NCBI GenBank assembly: GCA_947303825.1
Contig: CAMYZK010000149.1
Coordinates: 1-6,494, forward strand
Direction of reading: 5' to 3'
Origin: an uncultured Prevotella sp.
Lineage (GTDB): Bacteria; Bacteroidota; Bacteroidia; Bacteroidales; Bacteroidaceae
DNA length: 6,494 nt
The position numbers and the translations under genes were made by a program. The stretch's first letter is position 1, and every line of letters starts with the position of its first letter. This document shows positions 1 to 6,494 of this stretch, piece after piece. Under the pieces are notes generated by a model. That model was not told the DNA's origin. It did not search any database and worked only from the letters and a program-made list of their open reading frames with translations.

Positions 1-1402
1 CATCTGTGCGCCCTCCTGGAGGGATGGTCACGGCATAGTTGGCCAGCAAGGGGAATGTGCGTCCTAGGCGTTCTTTGTATATCTTTCGCATAGCCTTGAC
101 AAAGGCGTCGTACTGTCCGTCGCCCGAAGAATGCCCCTCATACTGGCTACCATTGATTTCCACTTTAACATTGGCCAGTGGTTTCAGTCCGTAAGCCAAT
201 GAAACCTGATAACTAACCAAGCGTACCCTATCATCGCTGACATTGTGCTTCAGCACATCGCTAACGATGAATGGAAGGTCGTCGAGCGTGACAACTTCCT
301 TGCGGTCTCCAAGCTCGGTGATGCGCCGCGTAACGCGCATGGTCTGCTCGGCAGTCAGTTCCAGCCCCAGCTCTTCCAGGTTCTTGGCAATGTTGGCCTT
401 GCCGCTGGTCTTTCCCATGGCATACTCCCTGCGCCTTCCGAAACGCTCGGGGATGAGCTGGTTGTGATAAAGCCCCCCCTTCTGGTCACCGTCGGCATGC
501 ACTCCGGCGACCTGAGTAAACACGTTGTCGCCTATGATGGGCTGATTGGGGGCAATGCCTATACCGCTATAGCTCTCCACCAGACGGCTCACCTGCATGA
601 GCTGGTCCTCATGTATGCTAGTGATGGCATTGAAATGGTCTTTCAGAATAACCTGTACGCTGCTCAGTGGCGCATTGCCACAACGTTCCCCAAGCCCGTT
701 GACGGTAACATGCAACCCTCGCGCACCGCTTAGAACAGCAGCCAGCGAGTTTGACACGGCCAAGTCGTAATCGTTGTGGGCATGGAAGTCGAAATGCACA
801 TCAGGATAACGCTTCAACATCTTACGGAAGAACTCCACAACCTGTAGCGGGTTCATGATACCCAATGTATCGGGCAGCATGAAACGCCTTACGTAGCACG
901 GCGGTGCCGTGAGCTCGTCCATAAGTTGATAAACATATTCAGGAGAGTCTCTCATGCCGCTTGACCAGTCTTCCAGATAAAGGTTAACACCAATGCCTTT
1001 TGAATGGGCATATTGCAACACCTCCTTTATGTCAGAAAGATGTTCTTCAGGTGTCTTGTTCAGCTGTTCACGGCAGTGGCGCAGCGACCCCTTTGCCAGC
1101 AAGTTGAGGGTGCAGGCTCCTGTCTGGAGGAGCCAGTCGACCGAAATATGTCCGTCAACGAATCCCAACACCTCTACGCATTTCTCGCGCCCTATTGTCC
1201 TGGCATATCGCATAATCATGCTTACAGCTTCCTTCTCGCCTTCGCTCACACGTGCCGATGCCACCTCTATGCGGTCAACATTGAGGTCGAGAAGCAACTT
1301 GCGGGCTATCATCAGCTTCTCATGAGGAAGGAAGTTGACACCACTGGTCTGTTCGCCGTCACGGAGCGTGGAGTCGAGTATTTCAATAAACCTTGGTTCC
1401 AT
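1..1402 (-). CDS. Second 2-isopropylmalate synthase-like enzyme (LeuA paralogue, 3' end cut by window)
   Basis: Acyl-CoA:2-oxoacid Claisen condensing enzyme of the 2-isopropylmalate/citramalate/homocitrate synthase family. The frame is open for 467 codons from the ATG at 1402-1400 to the window edge, with no stop, so the extreme C-terminus is missing (relatives are about 500 residues). I see the HMGL-type TIM barrel: LRDGEQ at residues 13-18, LEDW with Glu144, LPDTLG at 176-181, metal-binding HAHND at 207-211, NGLGERCGN at 235-243 and GVHADG at 300-305. GKTSGK at 330-335 follows, then a C-terminal regulatory (LeuA dimer-type) domain from about 390, with SSGDGQYDA near 425-433 and YAVTIPPGG near 456-464. 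It overlaps the end of leuD by 20 nt in another frame, so it is probably translationally coupled and in the leu operon. It differs from the upstream LeuA: TSG follows LRDGEQ instead of VPG, and ASARVSEGE replaces GFPVSSPGD. Such paralogues are usually annotated as 2-isopropylmalate synthase; citramalate synthase is a real alternative. Confidence 0.9.
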   Translation of the reverse strand, partial: MEPRFIEILDSTLRDGEQTSGVNFLPHEKLMIARKLLLDLNVDRIEVASARVSEGEKEAVSMIMRYARTIGREKCVEVLGFVDGHISVDWLLQTGACTLNLLAKGSLRHCREQLNKTPEEHLSDIKEVLQYAHSKGIGVNLYLEDWSSGMRDSPEYVYQLMDELTAPPCYVRRFMLPDTLGIMNPLQVVEFFRKMLKRYPDVHFDFHAHNDYDLAVSNSLAAVLSGARGLHVTVNGLGERCGNAPLSSVQVILKDHFNAITSIHEDQLMQVSRLVESYSGIGIAPNQPIIGDNVFTQVAGVHADGDQKGGLYHNQLIPERFGRRREYAMGKTSGKANIAKNLEELGLELTAEQTMRVTRRITELGDRKEVVTLDDLPFIVSDVLKHNVSDDRVRLVSYQVSLAYGLKPLANVKVEINGSQYEGHSSGDGQYDAFVKAMRKIYKERLGRTFPLLANYAVTIPPGGRTD

Positions 1403-1982
1403 TTTCCCACTCTTCTGTTTTCTTGCTATTTGCCACAAGGAAGTCTATATCGTCAAGTCCGTTCATAAGACAGTGTTTCTTGTAGCCATTGATGTCAAAA
1501 TGCTCGCTGTTACCAGTATGCTTGTTGGTAATGCGCTGATTGGGCAGGTCTACTTCAACCACAGTGTAAGGGTCGGCCCCGATGCTGTCGAAAAGCTCTT
1601 GAAGAAAAGCTTCACTCACCTGAACAGGCAGCACGAAGTTGTTCAGCTCGTTATTCTTGTGAATGTCGGCAAAGAATGAGCTTACAACCACCCTGAATCC
1701 ATAGCCGGCAATGGCCCAGGCAGCATGCTCACGACTGGAGCCTGAACCGAAGTTCTTGCCAGCCACAAGGACAGTACTACCCTTATAGCGAGGGTCATTA
1801 AGAACGAAGGCTTGGTTGGGCGTTCCGTCGGTATGGTACCGCCAGTCGCGGAAGAGGTTCTCTCCAAAGCCTGCCTTGTCGGTAGCCTTGAGGAAACGGG
1901 CAGGAACAATCTGGTCGGTGTCGACATTCTCTATCGGCAAAGGGACACAGGTGCTTGTTATGATGTTGAATTTCTGTTTCAT
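1383..1982 (-). CDS. leuD: 3-isopropylmalate dehydratase small subunit
   Basis: Small (swivelling-domain) subunit of isopropylmalate isomerase. With LeuC it interconverts 2- and 3-isopropylmalate in the cytoplasm. The 199 residues match the usual length of about 200. Family landmarks are NVDTDQI at residues 19-25 near the N-terminus, the GKNFGSGSSREHA loop at 75-87 (substrate-binding region of the aconitase C-terminal domain) and the conserved tail KHCLMNGLDDIDF at 169-181. The frame stays open upstream to 2060, but I chose the ATG at 1982-1980 because the protein then begins MKQKFNIITSTCVPLP as in relatives; the upstream extension would read through a tandem repeat and into leuC. It lies 46 bp downstream of leuC and its last 20 nt overlap the next synthase gene. 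There is no clear Shine-Dalgarno site, which is normal for Bacteroidetes. Confidence 0.97.
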   Translation of the reverse strand: MKQKFNIITSTCVPLPIENVDTDQIVPARFLKATDKAGFGENLFRDWRYHTDGTPNQAFVLNDPRYKGSTVLVAGKNFGSGSSREHAAWAIAGYGFRVVVSSFFADIHKNNELNNFVLPVQVSEAFLQELFDSIGADPYTVVEVDLPNQRITNKHTGNSEHFDINGYKKHCLMNGLDDIDFLVANSKKTEEWENGTKVY

Positions 1983-1991
1983 TATCTGTAG

Positions 1992-2023
1992 GATTTCGAC
2001 TTTTCGGTATTTCAATATTTCGA
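1992..2023 (-). repeat. Four tandem 8-bp units between leuC and leuD
   Basis: Read on the minus strand, the gap contains four consecutive octamers: TCGAAATA, TTGAAATA, CCGAAAAG and TCGAAATC. All share GAAA in the same phase. They fill 32 of the 46 bases between the leuC stop and the leuD start. The function is unknown; it could be a decayed slippage repeat or a spacer/translation-control element in the mRNA. Confidence 0.7.
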
Positions 2024-2028
2024 CATTA

Positions 2029-3420
2029 CTAAAGAAAGAGTCTCGGATCGGTAATGACACCTGTCACAGCCGCTGCAGCAGCAACAAGGGGAGAGGCCAA
2101 CACAGTTCGGGCACCAGGGCCCTGACGACCTTCGAAATTTCGGTTTGACGTGCTGACACAGAGTTTGCCGGGAGGCACCTTGTCATCGTTCATGGCAAGG
2201 CAGGCAGAACACCCCGGCTGACGTATCTCAAAGCCAGAGGCCTCCAGCACACGGTCAAGGCCTTCCTTGCGTATCTGACTCTCCACAGCCCAGGAGCCTG
2301 GTACCAGCCAGGCTGTAACCGTAGCTGCTTTCTTGCGCCCACGAACTATGGAAGCAAAGGCACGGAAATCTTCTATCCGACCATTGGTACAGGCTCCCAG
2401 GAACACGTAGTCCACCTTGGTGCCAAGAAGCTTCTGACCAGCCTCAAATCCCATATAACGAAGGGCTTTCTCTTCGCCAGCAACTGCGGGAATGGCTTCG
2501 TCTATGCCTATCCCCATGCCAGGGTTTGTGCCGTAGGTGATGCGCGGCTCTATGTCTGCGGCATCAAAGCTAACCTCCTTGTCGAACTCGGCATTATCAT
2601 CACTCTTCAGCGTGCGCCAATAGTCTACAGCCTTCTCCCAGGACTCACCCTTCGGGGCGAACTCACGCCCCTTGAGATAGGCAAAGGTAACATCGTCGGG
2701 AGCAATAAAACCGCCACGCGCACCCATCTCAATGCTCAAGTTACAGAGTGTCAGACGGCCTTCCATCGACAACGAGCGGACCACCTCTCCGGCATACTCC
2801 ACAAAGAAGCCGGTAGCACCACTAGTAGTGAGCCTGCTCATAAGGAACAGAGCCACATCCTTGGCAGTCACCCCCACCCCCAGCTTCCCATTGATGGTAA
2901 TGCGCATAGACTTTGGCTTCTGCTGCAAAATGCACTGTGAAGCCAAAACCATCTCCACCTCGCTGGTTCCGATGCCAAAAGCCACAGCTCCCATGGCTCC
3001 GTGGGTAGATGTGTGTGAGTCGCCACAGACAATAGTCATGCCAGGCAGTGACAGTCCTTTCTCGGGGCCTACTACATGTATGATGCCGTTAGACGGCGAC
3101 ATCATGCCATAGAGGGTAAGCCCGAACTCGCGGGCATTCCTTTCCAGCGTTTCTACCTGCCTGCGCGATACAGGGTCTTCTATAGGTTTGTCCTGATCAT
3201 GCGTGGGGGTGTTGTGGTCTGGCATACAGTAAATACGCTCAGGACGGAAGCAGCGCAGGCCACGCAAGCGCAGGCCATCGAAAGCCTGTGGCGATGTCAC
3301 CTCGTGACAGTATAACCTATCAATATAAAGCTGTGCAGGTCCGTCGGGTATTACCTGAACCACATGTCTGTTCCATATCTTATCAAAAAGAGTGAGGCCA
3401 GTCTTCTTGTCCATATCCAT
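2029..3420 (-). CDS. leuC: 3-isopropylmalate dehydratase large subunit
   Basis: Large, [4Fe-4S]-carrying subunit of isopropylmalate isomerase, an aconitase-fold enzyme working with LeuD in the second step of leucine synthesis. Its 463 residues match the normal length of about 466. The three cluster ligands are present: Cys344 in GACTNGR and Cys404 and Cys407 in PGCSAC. Other landmarks are [10 protein letters not shown] at 41-50, MPDHNTPT at 66-73, [14 protein letters not shown] at 80-93 and [15 protein letters not shown] at 131-145. The upstream leuA stop codon TAG (3423-3421) is followed directly by this ATG (3420-3418), a zero-spacing junction suggesting coupled translation. An in-frame ATG two codons later (3414) is an equally acceptable start. 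The C-terminus carries the usual [11 protein letters not shown] segment (435-444) and ends in a few non-conserved residues. It is the second gene of the leu operon. Confidence 0.97.
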   Translation of the reverse strand: MDMDKKTGLTLFDKIWNRHVVQVIPDGPAQLYIDRLYCHEVTSPQAFDGLRLRGLRCFRPERIYCMPDHNTPTHDQDKPIEDPVSRRQVETLERNAREFGLTLYGMMSPSNGIIHVVGPEKGLSLPGMTIVCGDSHTSTHGAMGAVAFGIGTSEVEMVLASQCILQQKPKSMRITINGKLGVGVTAKDVALFLMSRLTTSGATGFFVEYAGEVVRSLSMEGRLTLCNLSIEMGARGGFIAPDDVTFAYLKGREFAPKGESWEKAVDYWRTLKSDDNAEFDKEVSFDAADIEPRITYGTNPGMGIGIDEAIPAVAGEEKALRYMGFEAGQKLLGTKVDYVFLGACTNGRIEDFRAFASIVRGRKKAATVTAWLVPGSWAVESQIRKEGLDRVLEASGFEIRQPGCSACLAMNDDKVPPGKLCVSTSNRNFEGRQGPGARTVLASPLVAAAAAVTGVITDPRLFL

Positions 3421-4920
3421 CTAGTTTCTAAACTTGTTTATACAGTCAATATAGGCTTCAACAGAAGCAGTGACAATGTCGGTATTAGCACCAAAGCCAT
3501 AGTACATCTGGCCATTGTACTCTACTTGCATGTGAACCTTACCCACATCGTCGCTCCCCTTGGAGATGGCTTGTATGGTAAACTCTTTCAACGTCATCTG
3601 CTTCATGATGATGCGCTTCAAGGCCTTAATGGCAGCATCGACAGGACCATTTCCACTCGATGCGGCTTCAAACTTCTGTCCACTGATGTCGAGCCCAATA
3701 GAGGCAACACTCTTAACGCCCTTTCCTGTAGTGACCTGAAGGAAGTCCAGCCTTACGGCATGCTGGTCGGCAATGTCGGCACCGGCAAGCATCAGCACGT
3801 CGGCATCAGACACCTCTTTCTTCAGGTCGGCCAGCTGCAGGAACTTCTCGTATATCTTGTCAATCTTCTTCTCGTCGCTTACATCTACCCCATTGATATG
3901 CAACCGATGCTTCAAGGCTGCGCGACCGCTGCGAGCGGTAAGTACAATAGAGTTGTCGTCTATACCTACGTCCTTGGGATCGATTATCTCGTAGGTGTGT
4001 ACATTCTTCAGCACACCATCCTGATGTATGCCACTACTATGGGCAAAGGCGTTACGACCAACGATGGCCTTGTTTGGCTGTACTGGCATGTTCATTAGCG
4101 AAGACACCATCCGTGAAGTGGGGAATATCTTTGTGGTGTTGATATTGGTGTCTATGGAAATGTTCTTGTGGCACTTCAGTATCATGGCTATCTCTTCCAG
4201 AGACGTGTTGCCTGCTCGCTCGCCAATGCCGTTGATGGTAACCTCCACCTGACGGGCACCATTGAGAACGCCCTCCAGCGTGTTGGCGGTTGCCATGCCA
4301 AGGTCATTATGGCAATGGGTGCTGATGATGGCCTTATCGATGTTTTCCACATGCTCTTTCAAGTATCTTATCTTCTCGCCAAACTCCAGTGGAAGGCAAT
4401 AACCTGTAGTATCGGGGATGTTTACCACGGTGGCACCCGCACGGATAACGGCTTCTACCACCTGGGCAAGGTATTCATTGTCGGTACGGCCGGCATCTTC
4501 TGCATAAAACTCCACATCATCAACAAACTGGCGCGCATACTTCACTGCCCACACTGCACGCTCAATGATGTCTTCACGTGTGGTGTTGAACTTGTACTTT
4601 ATATGCTCATCGCTAGTTCCTATGCCTGTATGGATACGTTTCCGCTTGGCATACTGCAGTGCCTCAACGGCAATGTCAATGTCTCTCTGCACAGCACGGG
4701 TAAGGGCACAGATAGTAGGCCATGTCACGGCTTTTGAAATCTCTATCACCGAATTGTAGTCACCTGGAGAGCTGACAGGGAAGCCTGCTTCAATAACATC
4801 CACGCCCAACTGCTCCAAAGCCTTTGCCACCTGAATCTTCTCAATGGTGTTTAGTTGGCAACCAGGCACTTGTTCGCCATCACGAAGTGTGGTGTCGAAA
4901 ATAAACAATCTCTCATTCAT
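3421..4920 (-). CDS. leuA: 2-isopropylmalate synthase
   Basis: First committed enzyme of leucine biosynthesis: condenses acetyl-CoA with 2-oxoisovalerate to 2-isopropylmalate in the cytoplasm, and in this family is usually inhibited by leucine. The 499 residues are close to the usual 500-520. The catalytic TIM barrel shows [13 protein letters not shown] at 8-20 (metal-ligand Asp14, Arg13), [11 protein letters not shown] at 44-54, [11 protein letters not shown] at 137-147, metal-binding HCHND at 202-206, NGIGERAGN at 230-238 and GIHQDG at 297-302. The C-terminal leucine-binding regulatory domain spans about 385-499, with [14 protein letters not shown] at 421-434. The ATG at 4920-4918 gives the standard N-terminus and sits about 37 nt below the predicted transcription start. 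It is the first gene of the operon, with leuC starting on the base after its stop. Everything seen fits a normal active enzyme. Confidence 0.97.
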   Translation of the reverse strand: MNERLFIFDTTLRDGEQVPGCQLNTIEKIQVAKALEQLGVDVIEAGFPVSSPGDYNSVIEISKAVTWPTICALTRAVQRDIDIAVEALQYAKRKRIHTGIGTSDEHIKYKFNTTREDIIERAVWAVKYARQFVDDVEFYAEDAGRTDNEYLAQVVEAVIRAGATVVNIPDTTGYCLPLEFGEKIRYLKEHVENIDKAIISTHCHNDLGMATANTLEGVLNGARQVEVTINGIGERAGNTSLEEIAMILKCHKNISIDTNINTTKIFPTSRMVSSLMNMPVQPNKAIVGRNAFAHSSGIHQDGVLKNVHTYEIIDPKDVGIDDNSIVLTARSGRAALKHRLHINGVDVSDEKKIDKIYEKFLQLADLKKEVSDADVLMLAGADIADQHAVRLDFLQVTTGKGVKSVASIGLDISGQKFEAASSGNGPVDAAIKALKRIIMKQMTLKEFTIQAISKGSDDVGKVHMQVEYNGQMYYGFGANTDIVTASVEAYIDCINKFRN

Positions 4921-4963
4921 TTCTTTTTGTAAGAATTTTTTACCTTAAAAAACCAAATCGCTG

Positions 4964-4994
4964 CAAAATTACAACTTTTTAAGGCGTTTTCAAA
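4964..4994 (-). promoter_or_regulatory. Bacteroidetes-type promoter of the leu operon
   Basis: On the minus strand there is TTTG (4994-4991), a 19-bp spacer, then TAATTTTG (4971-4964), an exact match to the Bacteroidetes -33/-7 form TTTG ... TAnnTTTG with a typical spacing. Transcription would start near 4957, giving a leader of about 37 nt before the leuA ATG. That leader is too short for a leader-peptide attenuator or a T-box-like element. Confidence 0.75.
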
Positions 4995-4999
4995 ACAAA

Positions 5000-5026
5000 T
5001 AAGCAGAAAAATTGCTTTTCTGCTTA
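5000..5026 (-). terminator. Perfect inverted repeat after the outer-membrane protein gene, probable terminator
   Basis: Two 11-bp arms (AAGCAGAAAA plus one outer T-A pair) form a perfect hairpin with a 5-nt loop (5011-5015). On the minus strand it lies 25 bp past the stop of the outer-membrane protein gene and is followed by a T-rich stretch (ATTTGTTTTG). The stem is AT-rich, so it is a modest intrinsic terminator. It also lies just upstream of the leu promoter, so an operator role is possible. Confidence 0.55.
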
Positions 5027-5051
5027 CAATTTTGATATTTTTCAAGAAAAA

Positions 5052-5738
5052 TCAGAAGTTTGCGCCAATTCTTACGTCGAATCCACGAAGTGTGGTATGG
5101 CTCAAGATCTCTGTCAAGTCCATCCAGTAGCCACCGCCTACGGTCACCATCTCACTTATTCGCAGATTGGCTCCTACTTGCCAGCCTGCCTGAAAGTGCT
5201 TCATCGTTTCGGGAAAATGATTCTCGTTAAAATAGTTATAGTCGATACGACTGTTGCTTGTCTCCACCTGATTTTTGGCAGTAAAGACGTAACGGCCATA
5301 GACACCCACGTAGGGCACAAGCTGCAAGCCAGCAGCCAATGGCATCGAGTATGCCAGATTTACAGGAACGGTACCTGAGACCATCTGGAACTTGTTGTCG
5401 GCTCCGTTTTCTTCCTTATTACGAAAGAAATACTGCCCTTTCACTCCTGCGGCGATGCCCAGGTCTCCGAAGACGGGGAAGAAATAGTCAAGTCCCACAG
5501 ACAGGCCCTGATAGTTTGTGTTTGTGGTTATGCCACCAGCACTCTCATGCCAGGTAAAGGGGTTGTACTCCACAAAGAAAGTTCCGCTGGTTGTAACATC
5601 GTACATCTTATAATTAGTACTGTAAGGATTCTTCTTGCGCTTTTCTGAAGCACGCTGATAGTTTCCTGACTGGGCAAGAACACTTGCCGAGAACACAAAC
5701 AACATGGCAGAGGCCATCATTACGTAGATTTTCTTCAT
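5052..5738 (-). CDS. Outer-membrane beta-barrel protein of unknown function
   Basis: A secreted protein of 228 residues. The N-terminus is a clear signal peptide: MKK, a hydrophobic run to about residue 20, and the signal peptidase I site VLA|Q after Ala22. The mature part of about 206 residues starts with a short basic stretch (EKRKK), then alternating aromatic/hydrophobic segments rich in Gly, Tyr and Phe, e.g. GLSVGLDYFFPVF, GVKGQYFF, VPYVGVYGRYVF and VTVGGGYWMDL. It ends in a C-terminal Phe (RIGANF), the usual barrel-assembly signal. This pattern fits a small porin-like/OmpA-type barrel of perhaps 8-10 strands. I do not recognise a specific family or ligand. The gene has its own promoter and a hairpin downstream, so it looks monocistronic and independent of xylA and the leu genes. 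The ATG at 5738-5736 is fixed by the signal peptide. Confidence 0.85.
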   Translation of the reverse strand: MKKIYVMMASAMLFVFSASVLAQSGNYQRASEKRKKNPYSTNYKMYDVTTSGTFFVEYNPFTWHESAGGITTNTNYQGLSVGLDYFFPVFGDLGIAAGVKGQYFFRNKEENGADNKFQMVSGTVPVNLAYSMPLAAGLQLVPYVGVYGRYVFTAKNQVETSNSRIDYNYFNENHFPETMKHFQAGWQVGANLRISEMVTVGGGYWMDLTEILSHTTLRGFDVRIGANF

Positions 5739-5760
5739 AAACTAGGTTTTTGTTTTTATC

Positions 5761-5810
5761 TTTGCAAATAAACACTTTTTTCTCTTTGCAAAAATAACAC
5801 TTTTTTCTCT
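5761..5810 (-). repeat. Imperfect tandem duplication in the promoter region of the outer-membrane protein gene
   Basis: Two adjacent copies of about 24-26 bp: 5761-5784 and 5785-5810. Each reads, on the plus strand, TTTGCAAA, an A/T-rich step, then AACACTTTTTTCTC or ACACTTTTTTCTCT. They differ by a small insertion in the A run and a base or two. On the minus strand each copy ends in a -7-like motif (TATTTTTGCAAAG in the distal copy, TTTATTTGCAAAG in the proximal copy), so the duplication doubled the core promoter region. Confidence 0.75.
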
Positions 5811-5819
5811 TCTCTCAAA
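5789..5819 (-). promoter_or_regulatory. Bacteroidetes-type promoter of the outer-membrane protein gene
   Basis: On the minus strand TTTG (5819-5816) is followed by 19 bp and TATTTTTG (5796-5789), fitting TTTG ... TAnnTTTG exactly. The predicted start is near 5782, giving an A-rich leader of about 44 nt without a Shine-Dalgarno site. The second, proximal -7-like motif (TTTATTTG, 5772-5765) has one mismatch and a poorer spacing of 16 bp to a TTTG, so I rate it as a weaker alternative. Confidence 0.7.
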
Positions 5820-5907
5820 ATTTTTACTACTTTTTATTCACTATTTTGTGTTTTTGAAGCATCCTGTCATAACTTAACCCACTTTGCAGGGGTATCTTTC
5901 TGGACGA

Positions 5908-5943
5908 ACAAAACGCCGCACTTCTGTTGGAGAAGGCGGCGTT
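5908..5943 (-). terminator. Intrinsic terminator of xylA
   Basis: A GC-rich hairpin 25 bp after the xylA stop. Arms AACGCCGC (5912-5919) and GCGGCGTT (5936-5943) pair perfectly, continued inward by CTTCT/AGAAG (5921-5925 with 5931-5935), with a single bulged base at 5920 and loop 5926-5930. On the minus strand the stem runs into TTTTGTT. The T-rich side is only on the minus strand, so it terminates xylA. Confidence 0.8.
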
Positions 5944-5967
5944 CTTGGTACTGGAAGCATCGATAGC

Positions 5968-6494
5968 CTACTTGCAATAAAGGGCCACGATGGTCTCGTA
6001 TTTCTCCTGCTTGCCAGAAGTCTGCTTGGGTTCCTCTACCTTCTTTCCGTACTCGTAGACCTGCTCGAGAGTGAGTTTACCATCCTCGAAGTCCTTGCCA
6101 ATGCCGGCATCGAAGCTAGCATAACGCTCCTTCTTCATGGCAGGCAATTCACTCTTCTCAAGGATTTCTGCAGCATTAAGCAGTGCACGGGCCATGGCAT
6201 CCATGCCGCTGATATGAGCGATGAAGAGGTCCTCAAGGTCGGTACTGTTACGACGGATCTTAGCATCGAAGTTGGTACCACCATTGCCAAGGCCACCGTT
6301 ACGGATAATCTCCATCATGGCCTGTGTCAGCTCAAAGTTGTCGATAGGGAACTGGTCAGTGTCCCAACCGTTCTGAGCATCGCCACGATTGGCGTCGATA
6401 CTGCCCAGCATACCGGCATCGACAGCACAAGCCAGCTCATGCTCGAAGGTATGGCCAGCCAGTGTGGCATGGTTCACCTCGATGTTCACCTTGA
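5968..6494 (-). CDS. xylA: Xylose isomerase, C-terminal part (5' end outside window)
   Basis: Converts D-xylose to D-xylulose in the cytoplasm, the entry step of xylose use before xylulokinase. About 175 C-terminal residues are visible out of the usual 435-440; the frame continues past 6494, so the GTG at 6489 is an internal Val and not the start. The visible part holds most of the divalent-metal site: Glu and His of NIEVNHATLAGHTFEHE, the Asp of GSIDANRGDAQ, both Asp of GWDTDQF and the Asp of GGTNFDAKIRR, corresponding to E268, H271, D296, D307, D309 and D339 of the E. coli enzyme. The form is the long class II type found in Bacteroidetes. It stops at TAG (5970-5968) and is followed by a strong terminator. 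No xylulokinase or transporter is visible; these would lie to the right if clustered. Confidence 0.97.
   Translation of the reverse strand, partial: KVNIEVNHATLAGHTFEHELACAVDAGMLGSIDANRGDAQNGWDTDQFPIDNFELTQAMMEIIRNGGLGNGGTNFDAKIRRNSTDLEDLFIAHISGMDAMARALLNAAEILEKSELPAMKKERYASFDAGIGKDFEDGKLTLEQVYEYGKKVEEPKQTSGKQEKYETIVALYCK

Noticed and set aside
245..733. Plus-strand open frame of 162 codons at the left end
   Set aside because: The minus strand here encodes conserved motifs of the second synthase (NGLGERCGN, GVHADG, GKTSGK), so the plus-strand frame is a shadow.
1983..2060. N-terminal extension of LeuD by 26 residues
   Set aside because: It would overlap leuC and translate the octamer repeat; LeuD proteins normally begin at the position equivalent to the ATG at 1982.
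2130..2150. TTCGAAATTTCGG stretch resembling the octamer repeat, near the leuC 3' end
   Set aside because: It encodes the conserved LeuC segment NRNFEGR, so coding constraint explains it.
3364..4098. Plus-strand open frame of 244 codons opposite leuA
   Set aside because: It lies wholly opposite well-supported leuC/leuA coding sequence, has no recognisable domain and is a by-product of the codon usage of the real gene.
4168..4737. Plus-strand open frame of 189 codons opposite leuA
   Set aside because: It is antisense to the conserved catalytic barrel of LeuA and shows no family motif.
4921..4963. Leader-peptide attenuator or riboswitch before leuA
   Set aside because: The predicted leader is only about 37 nt, with no run of leucine codons and no alternative hairpins.
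1..6494. Mobile element, CRISPR array, tRNA/rRNA or defence genes
   Set aside because: I saw no transposase or integrase motif, no spaced direct repeats, no tRNA-like cloverleaf and no gap large enough for an extra gene; all sizable open minus-strand stretches belong to the six genes listed.

Overview
The window looks like chromosomal DNA of a Bacteroidales bacterium (Bacteroides/Prevotella type). The evidence is the protein style of the leucine enzymes and of the xylose isomerase tail, a typical Bacteroidetes leucine gene order, two promoters that match the Bacteroidetes form (TTTG, 19 bp, TAnnTTTG), and the lack of strong Shine-Dalgarno sites. The genus is an inference; the phylum-level call is firm. 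All six supported genes lie on the minus strand, so transcription runs from high to low coordinates.

Right end (5968-6494): the C-terminal part of xylose isomerase (xylA) enters from beyond the window and ends in a GC-rich hairpin terminator (about 5908-5943). Next, 5739-5967 holds no gene. It contains that terminator and a consensus promoter sitting in an imperfect tandem duplication of about 25 bp. The promoter drives a 228-residue secreted beta-barrel-like outer-membrane protein of unknown role (5052-5738). The gap 4921-5051 holds a perfect 11-bp inverted repeat and a clean consensus promoter for the leucine genes.

Left three quarters (1-4920): a leucine biosynthesis operon in the order leuA, leuC, leuD, then a second leuA-like gene that runs off the left edge. 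LeuA condenses acetyl-CoA with 2-oxoisovalerate, and LeuC plus LeuD isomerise the product. The last gene is a divergent member of the 2-isopropylmalate/citramalate/homocitrate synthase family whose substrate cannot be settled from sequence. leuA and leuC abut with no spacer, leuC and leuD are separated by 46 bp containing four 8-bp tandem units, and leuD overlaps the second synthase gene by 20 bp. leuB is not in the window; by analogy with related genomes it is probably just past the left edge.

This is mostly ordinary metabolic chromosome. I see no mobile element, CRISPR array, RNA gene, defence system or wholly new system. The points worth a second look are the paired synthases around one isomerase, the octamer repeat between leuC and leuD, the duplicated promoter segment, and the inverted repeat beside the leu promoter.
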